Assembly (NCBI GenBank): GCA_964554585.1 | Contig: CAZKPD010000087.1 | Span: 1-10,535, forward strand | Direction: 5' to 3' | Origin: Perlabentimonas sp964554585 | Lineage (GTDB): Bacteria > Bacteroidota > Bacteroidia > Bacteroidales > Tenuifilaceae | DNA length: 10,535 nt | Shown here: positions 1 to 4,855 of the stretch, in pieces | Layout of the letters: every line of letters begins with the position of its first letter | Numbering within the stretch: position 1 is the first letter of the stretch | Position numbers and translations under genes: made by a program | Notes under the pieces: model-generated | Told to the model about the DNA's origin: nothing | The model's database searches: none | Seen by the model: the letters and a program-made list of their open reading frames with translations, nothing else

Positions 1-55
1 GGTAAAGTTTTTGCTTTCGCAAAAACCACACGATAGAATCGTGCGGCAGCGGGGG
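1..55 (+). repeat. 55-bp direct repeat, copy 1, with two hairpins
   Basis: This stretch is identical over 55 bases to 695-749. It folds into two adjacent hairpins. The first pairs gtttttgc (7-14) with gcaaaaac (19-26) around a TTTC loop. The second pairs cacgat (29-34) with atcgtg (38-43) around an AGA loop and can be extended to 26-46 with one A-C mismatch. The block ends in CGGCAGCGG (44-52) and a G run. It lies directly upstream of the small membrane-protein gene, and the other copy lies downstream, so the gene is bracketed by the pair. The copy may extend left beyond the window. No T run follows, so it is not a convincing terminator. Confidence 0.9.
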
Positions 56-117
56 GTTACGGGTATTATTGACATTGCTGGTGATGTAGGACTTTATATA
101 TACGGGAGGAATCAATA

Positions 118-504
118 ATGTATTATTTATGGATATTGCACTATTCTTTGGTAAAAGGAATTTACAGCAAAAGGCATAAAAATCTTTCAACTAGCGCAGA
201 TGGATTGGCTTTCATGTGTTTATTATTTTTTGTGCTGTTTGTTGATAAAGAACTATTATGGGCGGTAATACAAAAACGTTTTCCTCTTGGGCCAATGGTC
301 AAGGGGATGCTAATATTATTAACACCAATACTGATTTTCATGTTATCTGGTCGCCTTACAAAGCAAAAAATCAAGACAATAAGAAAGGTAATTAAAGTAA
401 AGAGTAGAATTAAGCCTGTATACTCAGTATTTTATGTTAGCTTTTTTATAACACTATTTGTTTTGGCATTGATTATAGCAGCTTTATCCAGAACTCCGAT
501 GTAG
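118..504 (+). CDS. Small three-helix inner-membrane protein, unknown function
   Basis: A 128-residue protein that I do not recognise. Three hydrophobic segments are visible at about residues 28-43, 60-77 and 102-123. The linker between the last two (about 78-100) is strongly basic and rich in Lys and Arg, so it should lie in the cytoplasm by the positive-inside rule. No catalytic motif is seen. The ATG at 118 is preceded by GGAGG at 105-109 with an 8-nt spacer, a good Shine-Dalgarno match that is unusual beside the other genes here and supports this start. A sampled 60-base stretch is about one third GC. The gene is bracketed by the two copies of the 55-bp repeat, which suggests a recently gained or mobile accessory gene. 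The coding call rests on ORF length, ribosome site and hydrophobic pattern only. Confidence 0.7.
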   Translation: MYYLWILHYSLVKGIYSKRHKNLSTSADGLAFMCLLFFVLFVDKELLWAVIQKRFPLGPMVKGMLILLTPILIFMLSGRLTKQKIKTIRKVIKVKSRIKPVYSVFYVSFFITLFVLALIIAALSRTPM

Positions 505-522
505 ATATAATTTGAATAACAC

Positions 523-550
523 AAGCCCGGGGCGAATAGTTCCGGTGCTT
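523..550 (+). other. Stem-loop after the membrane-protein gene
   Basis: The arms AAGC-CCGG (523-530) and CCGG-T-GCTT (542-550) pair over 8 bp with one bulged T and an 11-nt loop. It begins 18 nt after the stop codon at 504 and could stabilise or end the transcript. Only a weak T-containing tract follows, so an intrinsic terminator is not clear. It may instead be part of the modular repeat system, because the CGGGGC in it recurs at 1408-1413 in the next spacer. Confidence 0.45.
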
Positions 551-608
551 TGTACTTATAAACCCGCTATATCTTTTTAAGGTTTTTACAGGATATCCTT
601 ATATTGCG

Positions 609-651
609 CTATTGCACCGCACCAAAAGATTGGGTAACTTAGCATCAAGTT
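609..651 (+). repeat. Second intergenic repeat family, copy 1
   Basis: This 43-base block aligns without gaps to 1413-1455 with six mismatches, four of them clustered near the left end. The right 31 bases (621-651) differ at only two positions. It can form two small hairpins: ccaa (622-625) with ttgg (630-633), and aactt (636-640) with aagtt (647-651) around loop AGCATC. In this spacer the block is followed, about 44 bases later, by the 55-bp repeat and CGGCAGCGG (738-746). In the other copy CGGCAGCGG follows after only seven bases, so the elements look modular. No gene is supported in 505-799. Confidence 0.8.
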
Positions 652-694
652 CTTTGAGGAGAAGAAGGCTTAATAAAAGAAGTAATTGTGGCAA

Positions 695-749
695 GGTAAA
701 GTTTTTGCTTTCGCAAAAACCACACGATAGAATCGTGCGGCAGCGGGGG
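695..749 (+). repeat. 55-bp direct repeat, copy 2, with two hairpins
   Basis: Perfect match to 1-55, with the same two hairpins (701-720 and 720-740) and the same terminal CGGCAGCGG (738-746) plus G run. Identity is lost immediately after the fifth G: a G at 56 faces a C at 750. It lies 50 bp upstream of the ATG of the TonB-like gene. Perfect identity in non-coding DNA implies a recent duplication, active spread, gene conversion or strong constraint. Confidence 0.9.
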
Positions 750-799
750 CCTCCAACATATCCAAGTAGATTTAATTGGCTATATCAAATCCTAAGAAT

Positions 800-1255
800 A
801 TGGTAAAAATAAGCTTATTTATTTTGTTTACTTCAATCAGTGGATTGTTGTATTCACAAACTGATACTTTAGAAGATATCTCTTCTTTCATGGTCATTGA
901 CCAAGCACCTTATTATAAAATTGACAAAAATGGAATAAATAACCCAAATTATGATGTGTTGAAATTAAAAGAATTTATTGATAGTAATTTGTGCTATTCA
1001 GAATTAGATACAACTGATTCGATAGTAGGAAGTGTTTACATTTCGTTTTGGATAGACACTACAGGAAACACGTACAACCACAAAATAATCAGGGGCGTGC
1101 GGAAAGATTTAAACAATGAAGCACTAAGAGTTGCAAAGCTGATTAAGTTTGAAAGACCCGCTATGCAGAGGGGTAAACCCATTAAAATTAGGTATACCGT
1201 ACCTGTTGAATTTAAGTTGCCGAAACAGGGTAAACCCCACAGGAGGTGCAAATAG
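800..1255 (+). CDS. Secreted stand-alone TonB C-terminal domain protein
   Basis: A 151-residue protein. The frame is open from a TTG at 776, but I chose the ATG at 800 because it begins a clean signal peptide (MVKISLFILF..., ending LLYSQ at residue 20), giving a periplasmic or exported product. Residues about 74-140 match the TonB C-terminal fold (TonB_C type): GSVYISFWIDTTGN, then an IIRGV strand, the LNNEALRVAKLIKF helix, and RGKPIKIRYTVPVEFKL. In true TonB this domain contacts outer-membrane receptors, but here the N-terminal anchor helix and the proline-rich linker are absent, so energy transduction through ExbB/ExbD is unlikely. A role in binding a receptor or an envelope partner is inference. 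No Shine-Dalgarno is seen. The tail RRCK is basic. It is flanked by hairpin repeats on both sides and has no operon partner. Confidence 0.8.
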   Translation: MVKISLFILFTSISGLLYSQTDTLEDISSFMVIDQAPYYKIDKNGINNPNYDVLKLKEFIDSNLCYSELDTTDSIVGSVYISFWIDTTGNTYNHKIIRGVRKDLNNEALRVAKLIKFERPAMQRGKPIKIRYTVPVEFKLPKQGKPHRRCK

Positions 1256-1302
1256 ATAACCATAAAACGAAAAATGATATCCCGGATTTCAGGTTAGGTG
1301 AA

Positions 1303-1405
1303 CTCCGTTTGGAGACGGTTGAATTACAGTCGGACTATCTATACCAACCGAACCTCTTGGTGAAACCAAGAAGGATAGCTACGGCTGAGGCTGGAACCTC
1401 AGCCG
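1303..1405 (+). repeat. Cluster of short REP-like hairpins
   Basis: Three hairpins lie close together: ctcc-GTTT-ggag (1303-1314); tcttggt-GAA-accaaga (1355-1371, seven perfect pairs); and cggctgagg-CTGGAA-cctcagccg (1382-1405, nine perfect pairs). A longer helix ctatc (1335-1339) with gatag (1374-1378) can enclose the middle one. Stem sequences differ while the plan of a short perfect stem and a 3-6-nt loop is constant, as in the 55-bp repeat. This resembles repetitive extragenic palindromes mobilised by RAYT transposases, but no transposase gene is in the window, so that link is inference. Confidence 0.65.
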
Positions 1406-1412
1406 AACGGGG

Positions 1413-1455
1413 CTATTGCGCAAAACCAAAAGTTTGGGTAATTTAGCATCAAGTT
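1413..1455 (+). repeat. Second intergenic repeat family, copy 2
   Basis: Counterpart of 609-651. Of the two differences in the conserved right part, one (A629 to T1433) falls in the loop of the first small hairpin. The other (C638 to T1442) turns a C-G pair of the second hairpin into T-G, which would still pair as G-U in RNA. The hairpins are ccaa (1426-1429) with ttgg (1434-1437), and aattt (1440-1444) with aagtt (1451-1455). Here the 55-bp repeat is missing and CGGCAGCGG follows almost directly at 1463-1471. Confidence 0.75.
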
Positions 1456-1560
1456 TCCCATTCGGCAGCGGTTGCACCGCCCAGCTAACAAATAATTTAT
1501 TAAATAGTACCAAATATTTTACAGGTTTTTTAAATGATTGATATTTAAATAGTTTGGTGT

Positions 1561-2010
1561 ATGTTAAGGAAATTTTTATTGCTGATTATTTTTGTGTATT
1601 GGGGTAATATTCTGAGGGCTCAAGACAATTCAGACTCCCCTTTTTTAGATATAAAATGCTTTCCAGAACTTATGAAGCAGGGCATAATACGGCAAACTTG
1701 GCATTTAGACTCTTTAAGCCAAATTTTAGAAAAAGAATGTCAGGGTGTTATTTTGGACCTATTAGAAGATACATTGGTACTTATACCAAAGGAACGACTT
1801 TATGCTAAGGACTCACTTTTCGTTGGAATAAAAGCCTTTTTACAATCGGATAGTTCTGCCATTGCACATTTGTATGCTGAAGAAGTTCTTAAAGGAAAGA
1901 GTTCCAGTAGATTAAAGAAAACAATACAATACCCTCCCAAACCAATTAGTTTTTTAATAGTACTAAAAAGTAGTAATTCAAAACTTAGGATAAGCCTTTT
2001 AAGCCCTTGA
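1561..2010 (+). CDS. Exported orphan protein, unknown function
   Basis: A 149-residue protein that I do not recognise. It begins with a short basic N-terminus and a hydrophobic core ending in NILRAQ (residues 16-21), a typical Bacteroidota signal peptide. The mature part is about 128 residues, with alternating polar and hydrophobic segments, two cysteines (in IKCFPEL and KECQGV), a hydrophobic strand (GVILDLLEDTLVLIP) and a helix-prone stretch near AIAHLYAEEVL. The end (SFLIVLKSSNSKLRISLLSP) is strand-like. No lipobox and no catalytic motif are seen. A sampled 60-base stretch is about one third GC. There is no Shine-Dalgarno, in keeping with the phylum. It could be an immunity, inhibitor or stress protein of an accessory island, but nothing in the sequence settles that. 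Confidence 0.65.
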   Translation: MLRKFLLLIIFVYWGNILRAQDNSDSPFLDIKCFPELMKQGIIRQTWHLDSLSQILEKECQGVILDLLEDTLVLIPKERLYAKDSLFVGIKAFLQSDSSAIAHLYAEEVLKGKSSSRLKKTIQYPPKPISFLIVLKSSNSKLRISLLSP

Positions 2011-2120
2011 TTATTATTTCTTAAATTTTTATAAAAACTTGATGTATCAATACCATTACCACAAATTAACCAATTGGGAGATTTGTATTGTCGATACGAA
2101 ACTTATAGAAGTATGGTTAC

Positions 2121-2154
2121 TTGCCTACTCAACGGGCAATTTTTTTTACCTTTG
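2121..2154 (+). promoter_or_regulatory. Bacteroidota-type promoter candidate P1
   Basis: TACCTTTG at 2147-2154 is an exact match to the -7 consensus TAnnTTTG. A TTG at 2121-2123 lies 23 nt upstream, at the long edge of the accepted spacing, with a T run between. Transcription would begin near 2161, inside the palindrome at 2159-2172, about 140 nt before the lipoprotein start. It could drive a long leader or a small RNA. Confidence 0.45.
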
Positions 2155-2158
2155 CGTG

Positions 2159-2172
2159 TTCTATGCATAGAA
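2159..2172. promoter_or_regulatory. 14-bp perfect palindrome at predicted P1 start
   Basis: TTCTATGCATAGAA is a perfect palindrome beginning 4 nt after the -7 element of P1 and covering its expected start site. This position suits an operator for a dimeric repressor, or a short 5' hairpin in the transcript. The binding protein, if any, is unknown. Confidence 0.4.
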
Positions 2173-2213
2173 AAACGGGCTCAGTGCCTTTGTAAAAATA
2201 ATCGGTGTAATGA

Positions 2214-2267
2214 AACATCCATGGTAATAGCCTCAACACACACGCGAATGACTATTGCATGGATGTT
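2214..2267 (+). promoter_or_regulatory. Long imperfect stem-loop before the lipoprotein gene
   Basis: The arms aacatccatg (2214-2223) and catggatgtt (2258-2267) pair perfectly over 10 bp. After one bulged G (2224), taatag (2225-2230) pairs with ctattg (2252-2257) over six more positions, one of them G-U. The loop is 21 nt (2231-2251). The structure would lie in a transcript from P1, and its 3' arm contains the TTG of promoter candidate P2. No T run follows, so it is not a standard terminator. An attenuator, a small-RNA body or an operator are all possible. Confidence 0.6.
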
Positions 2268-2282
2268 CTATCTATACCTTTG
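2255..2282 (+). promoter_or_regulatory. Bacteroidota-type promoter candidate P2 for the lipoprotein gene
   Basis: TACCTTTG at 2275-2282 matches TAnnTTTG exactly. TTG at 2255-2257 lies 17 nt upstream, at the short edge of the known range. The expected start is near 2289, leaving a leader of about a dozen bases before the ATG at 2302. Its -33 element is buried in the 3' arm of the stem-loop at 2214-2267, so DNA structure or a bound regulator there could block it. Confidence 0.5.
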
Positions 2283-2301
2283 AAAAACAAAAAATAGGCA
2301 G

Positions 2302-3738
2302 ATGAAGAGGGCTATAATTCCCATCCTTGCCATGCTGTTAAGCGTTTGGACATCGGGTTGTTACCGCGACCCCATATCTTCCAATCCGTCGTTTAAGCTT
2401 GAGTTTAGCGCCGATACCCTGGTGTTCGACACGGTTTTTACCTCCATCGGATCGGCCACCCGCAGCTTTAAGGTGTACAACAGGAACAGTGCCGATATCA
2501 GCATTTCGTCCATTCGGCTATGGGGCGGGGAGGGGTCGTCCTACCGAATGAATGTGGATGGCAGGCCCACTCCCATGGCGCATGATGTGCTGCTGCGCAA
2601 AAACGACAGCCTTTTTGTGTTTGTCGAGGTTACCATTAACCCCAATGAGGATAATGCTCCCTTACTGGTTATGGACTCGGTGCAGTTCGAAACCAATGGG
2701 AATTTTCAGGATGTGAAGCTGGTCAGCTGGGGGCAGGATGTGCATCTGATGAATGCCGATACCCTGCGGACGAATACCACTTTTGTGGCTGATAAGCCCT
2801 ACCTTATTTACAGCTACCTGTGGGTTTACCCGGGTGTGGAGCTCACCATTGAGCAGGGGGTTAGGCTCCATTTTCATAACCAGTCGTGGTTGCTGGTGGA
2901 TGGCAAGCTCACCGTAAAGGGTACGGCCGATAACCCCGTGCTGATGGAGGGGGATAGGCTTGAGAAATTTTATCGAGATAAACCCGGACAGTGGGGAGGG
3001 ATATGGCTTACGCCCAACAGCCACAGCAATAGCATTGACTGGGCAATAATTGCCAACCCCATTGCGGGAATAAACATCTCGCCCTACGCCAACACCGAGT
3101 TCCAAACCCTAAGCATTACCAATTCGGTGATTAAGAATACCAGCTACACCTCCATTGATGCCCGCGGGGCACGTATCGAGGCCGGAAATTGCCTCTTTGC
3201 CAATGCCCGTAGCATGTGTTTATCCTTGTCGGGCGGCAGCTACCGCTTTACGCATTGTACCGTGGCCAACTACTGGGCTCAATACATCAACCGAATGGGC
3301 CCGGCTGTGCTTTTGTCCAACTACTACATCTATGCTGAGGGTGATGGGTATGTGATAGCTGAAAGCGAGCTGCAGGAGGCCACCTTTAAGAATTCGATAA
3401 TCTATGGAAATCGTAGCAACGAGATTGAGGTGGTTACTTCATACTACGGCATGCCCATCAATCAGCCAGTGAGCTACTTTTTTAAGGATTGCCTAGTTCG
3501 AACCGATAAGCAGCAGCTGTTCTCCGAATTTGAGAACATCTCCTTTGAAAATCCGCTATTTAAGAACCCTCTTGAGCGCGATTTTCGCCTTCAGGTTCAA
3601 AGCCCTGCCATTGGTATGGGTTCACCCGCCGAAGCGCAGCTCTATCCGGTAGACCTGCGAAATGTTAGCCGCCTAATTGATAGCGGCCCCGATTTGGGTG
3701 CCTACGAGTGGGTTGAAGAAGATGAAGCTGAGGAATAA
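2302..3738 (+). CDS. Surface lipoprotein with Ig-like and right-handed beta-helix regions
   Basis: A 478-residue protein. The N-terminus is a lipoprotein signal peptide with lipobox TSGC and Cys20 as the predicted lipidated residue. Residues about 31-145 form a beta-rich region (SADTLVFDTVFTSIGSATRS..., FKVYNRNSADISISSIRL) like the Ig-like domains that precede beta-helices in Bacteroidota envelope proteins. From about 165 (YSYLWVYPGVELTIEQGVRL, DGKLTVKGTADNPV, GQWGGIWL at 229-236) to about 410 it shows repeating short strands of a parallel beta-helix. The end (SPAIGMGS..., DLGAYEW) is a common closing signature of such proteins. Beta-helices often bind or cleave polysaccharides, but I see no catalytic residues, so a structural or binding role is equally likely. 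It probably starts the group continued by the EEP enzyme 60 nt downstream. The substrate is unknown. Confidence 0.85.
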   Translation: MKRAIIPILAMLLSVWTSGCYRDPISSNPSFKLEFSADTLVFDTVFTSIGSATRSFKVYNRNSADISISSIRLWGGEGSSYRMNVDGRPTPMAHDVLLRKNDSLFVFVEVTINPNEDNAPLLVMDSVQFETNGNFQDVKLVSWGQDVHLMNADTLRTNTTFVADKPYLIYSYLWVYPGVELTIEQGVRLHFHNQSWLLVDGKLTVKGTADNPVLMEGDRLEKFYRDKPGQWGGIWLTPNSHSNSIDWAIIANPIAGINISPYANTEFQTLSITNSVIKNTSYTSIDARGARIEAGNCLFANARSMCLSLSGGSYRFTHCTVANYWAQYINRMGPAVLLSNYYIYAEGDGYVIAESELQEATFKNSIIYGNRSNEIEVVTSYYGMPINQPVSYFFKDCLVRTDKQQLFSEFENISFENPLFKNPLERDFRLQVQSPAIGMGSPAEAQLYPVDLRNVSRLIDSGPDLGAYEWVEEDEAEE

Positions 3739-3756
3739 GAGAATCGTAAAAAGGAA

Positions 3757-3764
3757 TACCTTTG
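3757..3764 (+). promoter_or_regulatory. -7 promoter motif upstream of the EEP gene
   Basis: TACCTTTG is again an exact TAnnTTTG match, 34 nt before the ATG at 3799, so transcription would begin near 3771. No TTG lies 17-23 nt upstream, which weakens the call. An inverted repeat gggt-GCAT-accc (3765-3776) directly follows, recalling the palindrome placed after P1. It may be an internal promoter for the enzyme and antiporter genes. Confidence 0.3.
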
Positions 3765-3798
3765 GGGTGCATACCCTATTGCGCCAACACCGATAGTA

Positions 3799-4849
3799 AT
3801 GCTTTGCTCTAAAAACGTTTACCAATCCCTTGCTTTTACAGCCGTTATGGTGCTGCTTGCAGCATCTTTAAGTACCCGTGGGGTGGCGCAAGACCGGTTT
3901 AGGGTGATGTTTTACAACGTGGAGAACCTGTTCGATCCTTTTAACGACAGCCTTACCAATGATGATGAGTTTACACCTGAGGGCATTCGATTTTGGACCT
4001 GGAAACGGATGACCGAAAAGGTCAACAATATCTATAAGGTGATTACTGCTGTTGGGGAGTGGGAANNNNNNNNNNCTGGTGGGATTTTGCGAAATTGAGA
4101 ACCGATTTGTTATGGAGCGCATCACCAGCCATACCCCCCTGTCCAAATTTGGTTATCGTATTGTACATAAGGGTTCGCCCGATACCAGAGGGATTGATGT
4201 GGCGCTAATCTATCGGCCCGATCAGTTTACCGTTGAGGAGGAGCGCTTTTTTAGGGTAACCTACCCCAATACCGACAGGGCAACCCGCGATGTGCTCTAT
4301 GTGCGGGGCATTATTGGGCAAATGGATACGCTCCATGTGTTTGTCAACCACTGGCCATCCAAGTATGGCGGTGCGCTGGCTACCGAGGCGGGCCGAATGG
4401 CTGCGGGTGAGCTGGTAAGGCACAAGATTGATTCCATCAAAATTTTTTATCCCAACGCCCGCATCCTTGTTATGGGCGACTTTAACGATACGGCCGATAG
4501 CCGACCCTTGGTTGAGGGGCTGGGAGCTACTGCTCCGGTTCCTCCCTTTACGCCCGCTGGGCTGTACAATCTACACCTTCCATATGTGGAAAGGGGTGAG
4601 GGAACCCTTAAATTTCAGGGAGCATGGGAGGTTATTGATATGATGATTGTGTCGGAGGGATTGCTCAGCAAACAGCATGGCGTGTACGCCACCCCCCAGG
4701 GTGGTAAAATTTTTAAGGCCGATTTTTTATTTGAAAAAGATGAACGGTTCGTTGGGGTTGTGCCTTTTCGAACCTATATTGGCTTGAAATATCAGGGTGG
4801 TTACAGCGACCATTTACCCATTTATATGGATCTAATTCCTAACCGATAG
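3799..4849 (+). CDS. Exported endonuclease/exonuclease/phosphatase (EEP) family enzyme, split by assembly gap
   Basis: An N-terminal hydrophobic segment ending STRGVAQ (about residue 31) indicates export. EEP-fold landmarks follow in order: MFYNVENLFD (Asn40), then after the gap CEIEN (a metal-binding Glu), a VNHWPS block, MGDFND (catalytic Asp and Asn) and SDHLP near the end (catalytic His). The family hydrolyses phosphodiester or phosphomonoester bonds with Mg2+ in nucleic acids, lipids or small molecules, and the exact substrate cannot be told. Ten Ns at 4066-4075 break the frame: the left part reads in one frame, the right part (LVGFCEIEN...) in another. A true gap of a multiple of three bases restores one protein; nine bases would give 349 residues. 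The antiporter ATG is 6 nt after the stop, so the two are almost surely co-transcribed. No key residue is visibly missing. Confidence 0.88.
4066..4075. other. Assembly gap of ten Ns
   Basis: Ten unknown bases fall inside the EEP gene, between codons for GEWE and LVGFCEIEN. The round number suggests a scaffolding placeholder rather than a measured length. The coding frames on the two sides agree only if the real length is a multiple of three. Confidence 0.95.
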
Positions 4850-4855
4850 AATTTT

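Larger units (their letters stand above)
1256..1560. other. 305-bp non-coding spacer with hairpins and repeats
   Basis: No gene is supported here. In order it holds a hairpin cluster (1303-1405), the second copy of the 43-base repeat (1413-1455), the shared CGGCAGCGG motif (1463-1471) merged with a hairpin gcggt-TGC-accgc (1468-1480), the sequence CAGCTAACAA, and an AT-rich stretch to the next ATG. The AT-rich part (about 1490-1560) probably carries the promoter of the next gene. A 7-of-8 match to TAnnTTTG at 1550-1557 lies too close to the ATG to be convincing. Confidence 0.75.
2011..2301. other. Non-coding leader region with structured DNA
   Basis: No gene is supported. The left part is AT-rich and includes the palindrome TTTTTATAAAAA (2026-2037) soon after the orphan's stop codon, possibly a weak transcript end. 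Next come an inverted repeat acaaat (2061-2066) with atttgt (2081-2086) enclosing CCAATTGG, and a small hairpin aagta-TGGT-tactt near 2109-2122. The right half holds two promoter candidates, a 14-bp palindrome and a long stem-loop, listed separately. A 69-codon open frame from 2074 crosses all of these and shows no protein-like pattern. Confidence 0.6.

Noticed and set aside
1..749. CRISPR array suggested by direct repeats
   Set aside because: Only two copies occur, 694 bp apart, with a gene between them rather than uniform short spacers, and no cas genes are present.
612..806. 64-codon open frame across the repeats
   Set aside because: It overlaps the 43-base and 55-base repeats and the TonB-like gene's start, and its product is an unpatterned basic peptide: a chance frame through hairpins.
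1246..1446. 66-codon GTG frame after an AGGAGGT at 1241-1247
   Set aside because: The ribosome-site-like sequence overlaps the GTG itself and is explained by Arg-Arg codons at the end of the TonB-like gene. The frame runs through the hairpin cluster.
1463..1500. Integron attC site suggested by CAGCTAACAA and the hairpin-rich spacer
   Set aside because: The right-hand partner core (GTTRRRY) and paired L boxes are not found at a fixed place in the three spacers, and no integrase gene is visible. The cassette-like layout is kept only as an observation.
2074..2283. 69-codon open frame in the leader region
   Set aside because: It crosses two promoter candidates, a palindrome and the long stem-loop, has no ribosome site, and shows no signal peptide or domain pattern.
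2662..3105. 147-codon minus-strand open frame inside the lipoprotein gene
   Set aside because: The plus-strand protein has a clear lipobox and beta-helix pattern throughout. The antisense product is low in pattern, and such shadows are common in GC-richer coding DNA.
4052..4849. Separate gene for the C-terminal half of the EEP enzyme
   Set aside because: Its nominal start lies before the N gap, and it lacks the N-terminal motif and signal peptide, which are encoded in the other frame just upstream. It is one gene interrupted by missing bases.
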